Below are positions 34,757 through 45,270 of a DNA stretch of 64,000 bases, piece after piece. This DNA comes from Gnetum montanum. Taxonomy: Eukaryota > Streptophyta > Gnetopsida > Gnetales > Gnetaceae. The notes beneath the pieces were generated by a model. It was not told the origin of the DNA and did not search any database. It worked only from the letters and a program-made list of their open reading frames with translations. The position numbers and the translations under genes are program-made. The first letter of the stretch is position 1. Every line of letters starts with the position of its first letter. The stretch spans positions 725,403 to 789,402 of the forward strand of contig MNCI01035130.1 of the NCBI GenBank assembly GCA_015680685.1, in the 5' to 3' direction.

Positions 34757-35599
34757 GAAGTTGTAATGACAGAAAACGTTGGTAGCTGGAAATACCGACT
34801 GAGATTCCGTGTATACAGTTTTAACCACGGATCCGCGCGAGGGCTATGCTGGAAAAAGTGGATCCACGGCGCCCTGAACAGTCTTGTCGATTAGACAGGG
34901 ACTTACGGATCAGTAAAACAATGAAGATTACGGATCTTTGCGTGTTTCGATTTGATTCGAGGGATCGTGAAATGGGAGGAAAACGACGTGGATAGATCGT
35001 TACGATGATAACGTCAAGCACACCGAAGAAATGCTAATCGGGAGAGAAACGCGTGATTTCCAAAGATCTATGTTTCGATTTTTGAAAGAATGTATGATTT
35101 GTATGTCACGTTACCATGGGAGAGACTCCCAATAACTTGATGCAAAAATGAGCATAAAACAACAAGGAAACTGTCCAGACAGAAGTCCGATCTACCTCGT
35201 AGGCCAAAGCTGGGATGCAAGGATGGTCAAGCTCTAAGGTCTGCCGATCAACTGTTTCTAACCAGTAGAGTCTGCAAACTGGGCGAGACGATCCCACAAT
35301 CCTTGTTCTGCTTCTTTGCTTCAAGTAGGTTCTACTCAGGGCAGCGATCGCTAATGGAATGATCTCTCTTGTTGCTAAGGCTCAAGTGCACTGTGCTCTG
35401 TTCTTGCTGGAGGATGGTGCTGTCGGTAGTTGTCAAAAGGTTGCTCTTTGTTTCTCTGCTCAAGGTGATAAGTGCTTCCTTGCTCAGAAAATGCTCTTGC
35501 CCTTTTGATTTGCCAACAAAAGTGATAAAATGCTCTGGTGCTCTGAAAAATGCCTTTGCTTCTCTGATTTTCCAACCCTTGTATCTTTGTCAACTGAGG

Positions 35600-35607
35600 T
35601 ATTTATA
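35600..35607 (-). promoter_or_regulatory. TATA box of the solo LTR
   Basis: TATAAATA on the minus strand in the context GCCTATAAATACCTCAG. It lies just downstream (in the LTR's direction) of the U3 repeats. Transcription would start about 30 bp further, near 35570. Confidence 0.7.
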
Positions 35608-35855
35608 GGCTGCGACGCTCCATGGAAAAGGCGCAACCCTGATGACGTGAGTCCCGGATATTTCAGGTTCCGTTGACATGACCATTTTAAGTCAGACTGT
35701 GACTACGCATAACACGCTCGTTTGCGTGTTGTGCGTGTGGCGAGCATGTACATGTTGAGCGGGTTTCAGTTGCTTTCAGGCTATATTACACTCATTCGCG
35801 TTGTGTTACGTGTATGAGCGTAATCCGACATAAAAACAATAGGCTCAAAATTGTC

Positions 35856-36003
35856 TTATGCTCACTACGCAGCTGTGCGTAACGAAGTGTAAACCATGTC
35901 CAATTTATGCTCACTACGCAGCTGCACGTAACGAAGCGTAAACAATGTCCTATTTACGCTCACTATGCAGTTGTGCGTTAACGAAGCGTAAACCATGTCT
36001 AGC
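35856..36003 (-). repeat. 49-bp tandem repeats in U3 of the solo LTR
   Basis: Three direct units start at 35856, 35905 and 35954 (the last one base longer). Each has TTATGCTCACTACGCAGCTG, then GTGCGTAACGAAG(C/T)GTAAAC. A diverged fourth unit lies at 36101-36148. Within a unit ACGCTC-like and GAGCGTA/GAAGCGTAA-like halves form an imperfect inverted repeat. Their place upstream of the TATA box suggests enhancer-type repeats. Confidence 0.85.
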
Positions 36004-36309
36004 CTTAGTGATGAAATACGCAATGATACGCACCACCGCGTAACGAGCGTATGATCAAGTTGTGCTTCTCTAGACTCTGCCTTCGACTATTTTGGAGCTT
36101 ATTACGCTCATTACGCTGCTCTGCGTAATAGAGCGTAAACTTGTCCTTGAACAAAGCTGATGCGCGCTCTCGCTTGAATTGCGAATCTTTGCCTGAGGCC
36201 GACTCGTAATTTTCACGGTGTTTCAGAAGTTTCACTTATTTAGCAATCCCTTAAAGAACTTTGTTAGTAGGATGAGTATTGAGTCTTCAATTAATAATAT
36301 TTTAATAGG

Positions 36310-37599
36310 TGGAGTGGGGTAAGGGGGGGAGGTGTGGATCATTGAACTTAGAAAGGGAGGGGGTGGGTGGGAGAATGAATAAGTTCCCCAAATCAAAACT
36401 TAAATAAACAAAGCACACACATGCAAATTTACATGGTTCCCGAACTTGGGTACTCCATACTTGGAGGGTATATCACAAGCACACCTCTAGACTTTATTCC
36501 TCTTAAATTGTGGTTGAAGCGTCCACAACTTGTACAATCATCAAGTCCCACTTTGGAGTGTTGTATCATAGCACCAATCACTCAAACTTGCAAGGTATCA
36601 TTAGGGTTGGAAATGTGGTTTTAAGGCTTCCACAACATTTACAATATCGAGCTCTGCACAGGAGTGTTGTATTACAACACTAAAACCTCAATCCTCTAGG
36701 ATTCTAACAAGCTCAAGGAAATTAATCCCTCAGGGTAACAAGAATAAGAAATATAAGGACTAATTGTAATTCAATTTCCTAATCCTTGCATAGTTATGTA
36801 CAACACACTTTACAAAGCCAAAATGATTAAATAATGAAAATCAATAAAGAATTCAATGATTACAAATGATCATACAATGAATATAATAATTCTTGCACAT
36901 TTTCCAATGCACATGAATTCTTCTTATAGCTATCATGTTGCTAAATCCTTCTCAAAATGGTGTAATGGCTAGTTGATGGTCACTAACAATCATGGGAGAT
37001 GTCTTTCTTGTGTCTAAGACGCCTCTCTGAATTTGACTTCAAATCTAGGAAGACATCTTTATTTCTTGAAAGACATGTTTCTAAAGTCTCCATCCTGGAA
37101 GATGTCTTTGCTCAATGAAAGATGTCTTTTTGCATTTGGTTTGCATTCTGTAAAGACTTCTTTGCCTCATGAAAGACATATTTGGCTAAGAAAATACATC
37201 TTGTTGTTTTTGAAGATGTCTTTTTGGATTTTCTCTAAGTTCACCCCAAATTTGCCAAGATGTCTCCTGCTTCCTAGAGATGTCTCTCTTCATCTTTCTT
37301 TGTCTTTTGAATGGATAATTCCTTTTCCATAGTCTTGACCTTTTGCATGCTTAGATGATGATAACTTTGCTTGTTCAATATCAAGTTGTTATCTAGGTTC
37401 TTTGGATGTTCATTTGAAGACATGTGAATGACCTCCTCCTTTGAGCTCTAGGATAGTTCATTCAATGTCCTTATTAGCTCATCTTGGTTTTCTATGTACA
37501 TACTCCTACAAACACAATAATGATACAACCATGCACACAACTTTTGTCTCCATTTAACTTAATGTTTTGAGCACACCAAAACACACCAAAAGGTCTACA
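36310..37599 (-). repeat. Probable solo LTR of the SIRE-like copia family
   Basis: It aligns with both LTRs of copia element H (57288-58296 and 62511-63655): CAAAGCACACACAT, AGCACCAATCACTCAA, GGAAATGTGGTTT and many GACATCTTT motifs. In its own (minus) direction it starts TGTAGACCTTTTGG at 37599. The left boundary at TGGAGTGGGG is an estimate. Flanks would be ATAGG and AGAGG, an imperfect duplication. No pol lies beside it in the right position. A conserved CTATAAGAA TATA box is at 36921-36929. Confidence 0.65.
36990..37290 (-). promoter_or_regulatory. U3 array of GACATCT/AGATGTC motifs (copy in solo copia LTR)
   Basis: About ten occurrences of AGATGTCTTT, GACATCTTT or near matches in both orientations lie upstream of the TATA box at 36921-36929. 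Equivalent arrays are at 57775-58110 and 63190-63480. Confidence 0.6.
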
Positions 37600-37604
37600 A
37601 GAGG

Positions 37605-38770
37605 TTGTTAAAACCTAAAGGAATAAATATAAGTACATTCCAAGACATATAATGAATATGACTTAAACTAGTAATCTCTTACATAAGAAGATAATGAGCT
37701 AATCACTTAAGATACTTATCACTAACTTAATCCTTTAATTACTTAAGTATCATTGTAGTATAAACATATATTTTTTCATGACCCAAGTAGCATGTGTGTA
37801 AACATACTTATTAGTAAAACCTATATCATGTAGAATCACAATTCACATATTTAAACCAAGTGAGTTATGCCTTATTAATTGAAGTAGCATCATTTTGATT
37901 TACTTTAATCCTTCAAGATTACATTGAATCTAAAATATATGAAAGACAATTTGAATTTCTATAAAACAAGAAAACTAGCCATCTTTAATTAATTAAAAAG
38001 AAGATTAAAATTATAGTGGTTCTATAATCTACATATATCACACTTACATACTTAGTTATATTTTAGAGCATGAGGCTATATAGCCACATAACAATCATCC
38101 TTTATGTAAGGCATAATCAAACTAGATATCCCCCACACACAAGATTGAGATCCAAATTCATACAAGAGTTACAATGGTTAAAACACTCATAATTAACCAT
38201 AGAGATGTACAAAACTCTTATGTAATCTCTCTCCAAAATCTTATGCCACTTTCATTATCATGTTTAACATGAAAACAAAAAAGAGTATTTATCAATTAGA
38301 AGAAAATAATCATAGGGAAAACTTCCCAATAACCAACTTAGAGATTCTCAGCTATTTCCATCTTGTTCTCATCTTTATTAGCTATATTCCAACTTGGAAC
38401 TTTCCTCAACCATAAAGGACATATACAAGCTTAACAAGATGTTTTCCTATCAACTTTGGCTTTCAAATAAGATATCTCTTATCCATACAAGACATCTCCT
38501 ATTGGAATGAGACAACATGTTTCCTATCAACTATACTGAGACATCTCCTATTTGGGAGATATGTCTTCCCAGAGATGTCTCTTGATAGAATAAGACATCT
38601 TCTTCTTTGACAAGATGTCTCCTTTGCAAATGGGACATCTCCTATGACATATGAACACTTAGGCGTATGTCTCTCTAATCTCCAAGTTATCTTTCCAACT
38701 TCTTGAACCTACAATTGACTTCCTATAGGGCTAAAAAGGGCCTTGAAAGAGGTATCAATATACTAGCTCT
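37605..38770 (-). repeat. LTR-like sequence with GACATCT array, possible 3' LTR of element I
   Basis: In minus orientation the stretch has a motif array (38460-38660), a TATA-like GATAAATACT (about 38287-38296), then a TGTGTGTGGGGGATATC patch (about 38120). This is the layout of U3-R-U5. It follows the integrase tail of element I on the same strand. However, it does not obviously match the sequence right of the element's primer site (44031), so its assignment is open. About 37840-37900 holds a tRNA-like repeat also seen at 11990-12065. Confidence 0.35.
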
Positions 38771-38984
38771 TCCACCCTTCAAAAAATGAACTTAGGTGAA
38801 CAAATGAGTCAAGTTATAAGTGATCCTCCACTAAACATGTTTGATCTCATGGATCCATACAAGATCATTAGTAGTTTGATTCTACCAATGGATCAAGTAC
38901 TCATGCCCCTTCATTCAATAAGTGCTAGAAGCTTCTTTCTTCTCAAGTACAATTGTCTTGCTTTTCATTAAAGGTTTGGACTTG

Positions 38985-39235
38985 TCAATAGTCCTCTTCA
39001 AATAATCAATGCTATCCTCCAAGATCCCACCATCTATTAGTCCATGATAATGCACACGATTTGCAACATTTAAAAAAAATACATATTCACATCATTTGGT
39101 AACTCACTTTCAAAAACATTATCATTAATTTTGATCTTTATCGTAAAAGGATCCATTTTTCTTAGCTTTCAACTTTTACAAGTTGATACCTCTCAATCTC
39201 TTCTTCTTCAAATGCACCCAAATAAGATCACCAAC
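38985..39235 (-). pseudogene. Integrase C-terminal domain of I
   Basis: The minus strand reads FKVGDLIWVHLKKKRLRG, then KLKAKKNGSF, then FFLNVANRVHYHG. This is the typical tail 'VGDLVWVHLRKERFP..KLKPRADGPF...FNVADLSPY' of plant gypsy integrases. Confidence 0.75.
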
Positions 39236-39399
39236 TTTAAATTCAGACTTTCTCTTGCCCTTATTACTCTTAAGAACTTTTTTCAACCTTTTTCTCAAAG
39301 TTTTACTTCACTTGAAGATGAAAATCCTTCATCTCTTAAACAAAATCAACACTTAATTAGGCTTCTCCATCAAAGCTTCTAATATTATTCACCATCTTT

Positions 39400-40190
39400 G
39401 TAAAAAAATCATAATTCATCTGAAATGGGCTCTTATCAATAGCAACATGAAAAGTATTATTGTAGGTAAATTCAATATGACATAATAAGTTTTTCCACCT
39501 ATTAGGCTATTATTCACATAAACATCTTAAAATATTCAGGAAAGATTTATTAACTACTTCCATTTGAGCATCAGATTATGAATGATATGTAGTAGAAAAA
39601 TTCAACTTTGTCCCTAAAAGTTTTTAAAGGAACCTCCAAAAATAACTAGTAAACTTGGAGTCTCTATCACTAGCAATATTTAAAGGAGTTCTATGTAATT
39701 TCAGAACATCGTAGAAGAATGAATTTGCAACATGAAATTCATCATTCACCTTTTTACATAGAATGAAGTATGTCATCTTGGAGAATCTATTCATCATAAT
39801 AAAGATAAAATTATTTTCACTTTTGCTCTTTGAAATCCTACTCATAAATTACATTAACATATTATCTCATAGACCCTTGAAAATTGACAAAGACATATAA
39901 CGCTTATCCATTTTTTTACATCCTTTGAATTTCAAATGTCTAATGCTGCTTCAAAAATTTGAAGACATAAGGTTATTCTAGGCCAAAAATAGTACCTACT
40001 GAGATGTTTCAATGTCTTATCTTTGCCCATGTGATCTACCATGCTACCACAATTGCTTTTAAATAAGAATTTTCCTTCTAAGGTCATAAATGGGAACATA
40101 TACATTTTTATTCTTGAATAACAATACATCTTAAATATGATAGTTCCTTCATTGTTCTATCCTACTCAAAAATGGTTCCTTTAAGCTTCT
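39400..40190 (-). pseudogene. Integrase core and zinc domain of I
   Basis: 40129-39932 has MVDHMGKDKTLKHLSRYYFW, the end of the His-His-Cys-Cys domain. 39845-39624 has IMMNRFSKMTYFILCKK, then NSFFYDVLKLHRTP and ASDRDSKFTSYFWRFL, the second catalytic Asp region. The first Asp lies in a decayed stretch between them, and the Glu region (about 39540) is not clear. Confidence 0.75.
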
Positions 40191-40640
40191 CTAAACTTAT
40201 CTAAAATTTGAATAATGTTCATTCAAATCAATAAAATCATCCATATCTTCCACATGAGGTAGATTGAAATTCATCAGATGCATCCTAGATAATGCATTGG
40301 CCATCACATTAGCTTTTCCACTCTTGTGCTTGAGCATAAAATTGAACTCCTTTAATTGTACCATCCACTTCATGTATTTAGCACTCAACTTCTTTTTGGA
40401 ATTAAGAAACTAAAGTGCTTAGTTATCGTTCACTAAAGTAATCTTCTTGGGTAACAAGTAATTATTTTAATGCTTGATTTCATGAAAAATAGCATATAAC
40501 TCCTTCTCATATATGTTGTATTTTTGCCTTGACGCATTCAACTTTTCTAAAAAGAAAGCAACATACCTACTTTCTTGTGAAACCACTCCAATAATGGCAA
40601 GTCTACTTGCATTCACCTCCATCTATATCTTTTTTAGAAA
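40190..40640 (-). pseudogene. RNase H of I
   Basis: The open part ends FNFMLKHKSGKANVMANALS at 40320-40270; the final DALS motif reads NALS, an Asp-to-Asn change. Upstream (40640-40400) are fragments such as YAIFHEIKH and a TKITLVNDN-like strand. Confidence 0.65.
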
Positions 40641-40649
40641 TTTGGTATT

Positions 40650-41640
40650 ACAAGCATTGATTCATTGGTGATTTTTACCTTTAATAAGTTAAAGCTCCTT
40701 TGCTTCTCAACATTCCATTTGAAATTTTGATTCTTATTAAGCAAAACAGACATAGGCCAAGAAATACCACTAAAATTTTTATTGAATCTTATGTAAAAAC
40801 TTGCTAAACTAAGAAATGATCTTACCTCCTCAACATTTTTAGGAGTTTCCCAATTTCTAATAGTCTTGATCGTAGTAGCTTCTATTAAAATTTAATTTTT
40901 AGAAATCACATGTTTTAAATATATGACCTTTCTCTTGAAGAAGTGAATCTTCTTCATATTGATCACCAAATATTCCTTCTCCAATTTAGGATACACTCTT
41001 CTTAACTGATCAAAGTACTCCTTCTCATTAGCATTGTATACCAAAATATCATCAAAGAAGATAATGCAACACTTACTACTCAAATCTTAAAGAGCATCAT
41101 ACATCTAACTCATGACTATAGGTACATTTTTGAGCCCAAATGTCATCATAAATTACTCAAATAATTCATTCATGATTCTGAAATTTGTCTTCTACTCATC
41201 ACTAGGGCTAATGTGAATTTGATGGTATATACTCTTCAAATCAATTTTCTAAAGACCTATGCACTAGTAATAACATTTAGGATATCATTCGTTGTTGGAA
41301 TAGGAAAACTGTACATCACTATTATGCTATTCATCATCCTCAAATCAATGCACATTCTCAATTTATCATTGTCCTTCTTTGACAAAAGCACTATTGGAAT
41401 TTCATAAGATGAAATGAATTTCCTCATGAAGCCATTTGTAGGTAACTTCTTTACTTGCCATTGTAATTTAGCCTACTAATTTGGTGCGATCTGATATGTT
41501 CTCTCATTTAGAATGATAGCACTAGGAATGAAGTCAATTTGATATTGAACATTTCTCATTTGGTGGCAATCCATCCAATTTTCTTTTGAACACCTTGGAA
41601 AATTACCTCTTCAAGCCTAGTGTACCTGTTGGAAGTCCTA
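40650..41640 (-). pseudogene. Reverse transcriptase of I
   Basis: From the right: DCHQMRNVQYQIDFIPSA, then GFMRKFISSYEIPIVLLSKK, LRMCIDLRMMNSIIVMYSFP and, at 41083-40892, CIIFFDDILVYNANEKEYFD with both catalytic Asp residues kept. Thumb text continues to EVIYLKHVISKN-like sequence. Stops and a shift break the frame. Confidence 0.8.
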
Positions 41641-41869
41641 CATATGTAAAATCATGGTTAGAAGCAATTTTTGATATAGTCATACTACCAAAACTAGCTT
41701 CATCATGTTCCTTAATATATTCCCTCTTCCCAAGAATAATTAAGAATGCATTAAGCAAGCTTTGTTATCTCACTTGTTCAGTTATCATAAGAATCAACTC
41801 ATGGATTCCTTTACGTCTAGCTACACTCCACATATTCCTTACACTATCAAATTGAGCACTATTATAAAC

Positions 41870-42120
41870 ATTTTTAAGGCCTTCCAAGAATTACATCAGC
41901 ATAATCAATTGGTAGTACATAACATTTTATAATATCATGATAACTCCTAATTTTGAAATTTATCACAAATTTCTCTCTCATCTCTTAAGAGAATTCTCTT
42001 AATAACCAATATACCTTGTAGGGTCTAGGATGAGGATTTGTTACTAAACCTAATTTATAAACTACCCTGGAAGAAATAACATTTTATTGGACTCCCCCAT
42101 CAATCAAAATATTAATCTAT
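41870..42120 (-). pseudogene. Retropepsin of I
   Basis: It reads ILIDGGVQ, then NVISSRVVYKLGLVTNPHPR, PYKVYWLLREFS and IDYADVILGRP. The active-site Asp (IDGG) and the terminal ILGRP are conserved. Two stops interrupt it. Confidence 0.75.
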
Positions 42121-42399
42121 TTCCTACTACACAAACATTTAGTCACAATTTCAAATAAAACATTTCTTGATAGATGATCTCCTCTATTCAAATATTCCAT
42201 AAATGCATAAGAATTTAATTTAGAAACTTCCTCAATTTTAGGAACATTAGGACTACCTTCCGAAAGAGCTTCTCTAGATGTCTTTTCTACTTTCATGGTT
42301 TGTACATCCTTGCCCTTGGCTACCTTGTGAAGTGGATATTCCCATTCTTCACATTTGAAGAACTAAATCTTGGATGAGTTTATGCCTTGAGAATTATCT

Positions 42400-43150
42400 C
42401 TCTTACCTTAGTCCTTCTTGGCTTTTCCCTTCTTATCATCTTTCTCTGACTTCTTATCATGGATATCCATCTTATTTTTAGTTTTTGAATTGGGTCCCTT
42501 CTCTGATGTGGGTCTCTTGTCCATTCCCTTTGAAGTTTGTATACTTCTATTCCCAAATCCTTTGAGCTTATTTTCTATCTTAAGATCCAAATCATAAATT
42601 TCATCAAGAGTTTGTGGCTTATAGAATAATAACTCCTACTAATATACCAGTTTTAGACATTCAAAAATGATTGAACCTTGTCCATATTTCTCCCATTTTA
42701 CCTTAGCTTGATGGAATAGTTTATAAAATTGAAGGTAAAATTCCTTGATATCTTTGTCTCTTTATCTAAATAATTTTACCTTCATGATCATCTCTTATCT
42801 TTCCTAAGATTTTTAAAATTTTCTTCTCAACCTATATTTCATCAGATTTCAATCTATGATATGTTGACCATTTTTCCTCTAACAACTTTGGGATTATTTT
42901 TTCCACTATGTTAAAGTCATACTTTCTAATCTAGATTCCACAATTGATACCCTCAATTGATTTAGTACCTCTTCCAAGTTAAAATACTTGTCAAGTACCT
43001 TTAGCCAACTTGTAAATGCATTGGTGTTTTCTACACCATTGAAAGTCTTTAATTCCATAAACAAAAGTAGTTGAAGCATTTCTAAACACTCTAGTAAGCC
43101 TTGCTTCATCTTCATCATCAAGCTTTCCATGAGTAGAAGTAGATGTTGAA
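42400..43150 (-). pseudogene. Gag of I with Lys-rich linker
   Basis: 43130-42906 has FNGVENTNAFTSWLKVLDKY followed by FNLEEVLNQLRVSIVESRLE, matching plant gypsy capsid text. 42590-42408 is strongly basic (KMDIHDKKSEKDDKKGKAKK), the place where the zinc-knuckle or linker is expected. A CxxC pair is not clear. Confidence 0.65.
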
Positions 43151-44009
43151 AATGGAGCTCTTCAAACTATAACATAAGGATTAAGATTTCCTTCTCCTAG
43201 AATCGTAGACTAATGGGTTTTCACATTCTCGTAGCAAGAATGTTTTTTCTCCTTATCTATCCTCCCTCCACCTAGCTAAAAAGCCTCTTCATCATTATTT
43301 TAACGTGAATGCTCATCATCATCATAAGTTTGAATATGTTTAGGACCTACATTCCTATCTACCATGGTACTTATCTCATATAATTATTAAAGTTTCAATT
43401 AGAAGGTAGATTTCATGCTTTCTATATCTTTGTTTAGGTCTTGAACCTATTTCTTCTTAGGATCTTTTTGAAATAGACACGAACAAATCCACAACTAAAT
43501 TGTAATAGAAATATAATTAAACTCCTTGATACCAATCCATATCCAATATAAAATCATATGCTAGTAGGTTCATGATGTGAAGATCTTTAAATGAAATGGT
43601 GTTTTGAATTACCAAGGGTATATACCTATAGACTTTATCCATAGCAAACACATATCCATCAACAAAACTAACATCAAGCCCTTAATCAAGATAGTAACCT
43701 ACCAAAGCAAAACATCCAACTACTTATGAAAGTAATCTACATTGGTGGTGAAGTAAAGTTCTATTTGTATGTTGATGAAGAAAGTAAAATAAATAATAGT
43801 TGATATATGCTTGGTTGATCTTCTTTTCCTATGTAGGACTAGGAACCAAAGTGGTAGGTTCTACTTGGGAATTTCTCAATGGCTCCTGCATTCAATTAGG
43901 TATTGGTGTTGGGTTACTTGGCACAAAATCTACCCTTCTAGTATGACCATGACCACCTCTAGTACTTACCCTAGCTAGAGATAACAACACAATGAGGAAA
44001 TTAGCAAAA

Positions 44010-44030
44010 CCTATGTTCTAATACCAACTT
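44010..44030 (-). other. Primer-binding site of I, initiator tRNA-Met type
   Basis: The minus strand reads AGTTGGTATTAGAACATAGG after GGGTGTTAGA (decayed LTR end). The usual context is TTGGTATCAGAGCATAGG. The 5' LTR should extend rightward from 44031. Confidence 0.7.
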
Positions 44031-44335
44031 CTAACACCCTTTTTCCTAAGACTTAGATTGGAGAGAATCCCATTTGGTAAAACTTCTAATGAATGATTTT
44101 TTATGGTAAGGAATCAAGATAATGAATGAACTCATAGCAGGAGAAAACAAAGAAACCTAATGTGAAGTCAAAACCCAAGAACCAAGAGGAAACTAAATAG
44201 CAGAAGAAAAGAAATTCATAGATTTATGATAAAAACTAAATCTAACTACATAGAGAATAATGATAAATTACAAATTTCAATCTATATAAACATATATAAT
44301 TAGTAGGATATGATAGATCAAATTCATAAATGATC

Positions 44336-45270
44336 TGTTGGCGACTGTTTGGGACATGATCGCCAATGAGTATCCTCGAACAGGATTTAGGTGCTTGCTG
44401 GTCTCTGGCAACACCAAGGCCCAGATACCTCCAAATAGACTCAGTAGTTAATGTGAGTATGTGTGTATGTGTTGTTGTGAAAAATGAAACAATTGGGTTG
44501 TGTGTAAACTATAAATGACTTATCTTAAAGAGATTCAGCTAACTTTGCAAAGTACTTTGAGTTGTTGAGAGTTCCTATTCTGTTCAATTGCCTAGTCTAT
44601 GCGGTCCTTATAATACCTACTTGTAACAAATAAAGTTTTGTAAAAACATTTGAGCACAACTNNNNNNNNNNNNNNNNNNNNNNNNNNNNNNNNNNNNNNN
44701 NNNNNNNNNNNNNNNNNNNNNNNNNNNNNNNNNNNNNNNNNNNNNNNNNNNNNNNNNNNNNNNNNNNNNNNNNNNNNNNNNNNNNNNNNNNNNNNNNNNN
44801 NNNNNNNNNNNNNNNNNNNNNNNNNNNNNNNNNNNNNNNNNNNNNNNNNNNNNNNNNNNNNNNNNNNNNNNNNNNNNNNNNNNNNNNNNNNNNNNNNNNN
44901 NNNNNNNNNNNNNNNNNNNNNNNNNNNNNNNNNNNNNNNNNNNNNNNNNNNNNNNNNNNNNNNNNNNNNNNNNNNNNNNNNNNNNNNNNNNNNNNNNNNN
45001 NNNNNNNNNNNNNNNNNNNNNNNNNNNNNNNNNNNNNNNNNNNNNNNNNNNNNNNNNNNNNNNNNNNNNNNNNNNNNNNNNNNNNNNNNNNNNNNNNNNN
45101 NNNNNNNNNNNNNNNNNNNAAAAAAAAAGCATAACTCACAAGACTATGAAAAAGAGGCTGAAATGTTGTCTTTAACAAGTCATCTTACAAGCAATCTTTC
45201 ACAATGTCTTCTTTACAAAATGCTCTTCCCCCTTAGCCACCAAGACCCTTGAAGCCTTTTTATAGGGTCT
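44336..45270 (-). repeat. LTR-like sequence around an assembly gap
   Basis: At 44336 the base composition changes. TGTTGGCGACTG opens a GC-richer stretch that contains an inverted pair TTGGCGA/TCGCCAA. On the minus strand a TATA box (CCTATAAAAAGGCTTC) lies at about 45263-45252. This is LTR promoter layout, possibly a younger insertion into the 5' LTR of element I. Boundaries and target duplication could not be found because 458 bp are missing. Confidence 0.4.
44662..45119. other. Assembly gap (458 N)
   Basis: All positions are N. Any open frame spanning it is meaningless. Confidence 1.

Larger units (their letters stand above)
34762..36225 (-). repeat. Solo LTR, CpG-retaining, target duplication GAAGT
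   Basis: The 1464-bp unit starts TGTAATGACAG and ends GGTGTTTCA on the plus strand, with GAAGT exactly on both sides (34757-34761, 36226-36230). A plant TATA box reads TATAAATA on the minus strand (35607-35600), so the LTR's own direction is minus: U3 is 36225 to about 35610 and R-U5 is about 35570 to 34762. U3 carries 49-bp tandem repeats. CpG sites such as ACGCTC and GCGTAACG are abundant, unlike everything around it. This insertion is therefore young or little methylated. Short open frames inside it are not genes. Confidence 0.85.
38800..44031 (-). mobile_element. Ty3/gypsy element I, broken
   Basis: On the minus strand, from right to left: primer-binding site (44030-44010), leader, gag (43150-42640), Lys-rich linker (42590-42408), protease (42120-41870), RT (41600-40890), RNase H (40640-40197), integrase zinc part (40129-39932), integrase core (39870-39600) and integrase tail (39235-38985). 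All blocks have stops. The order and motifs are those of plant Ty3/gypsy elements with an IDGG-type protease. Confidence 0.8.

Noticed and set aside
35375-35608. Overlapping open frames of 72-79 codons on both strands near a start codon
   Set aside because: They lie inside the solo LTR around its R-U5 part, show no domain, and result from fewer AT-rich stops in this GC-richer stretch.
35856-36148. CRISPR-like array
   Set aside because: The 49-bp units are directly adjacent with no unique spacers, in a plant LTR.
44597-45252. Open frames of 170-200 codons on both strands
   Set aside because: They consist almost wholly of unknown residues over the 458-N gap.
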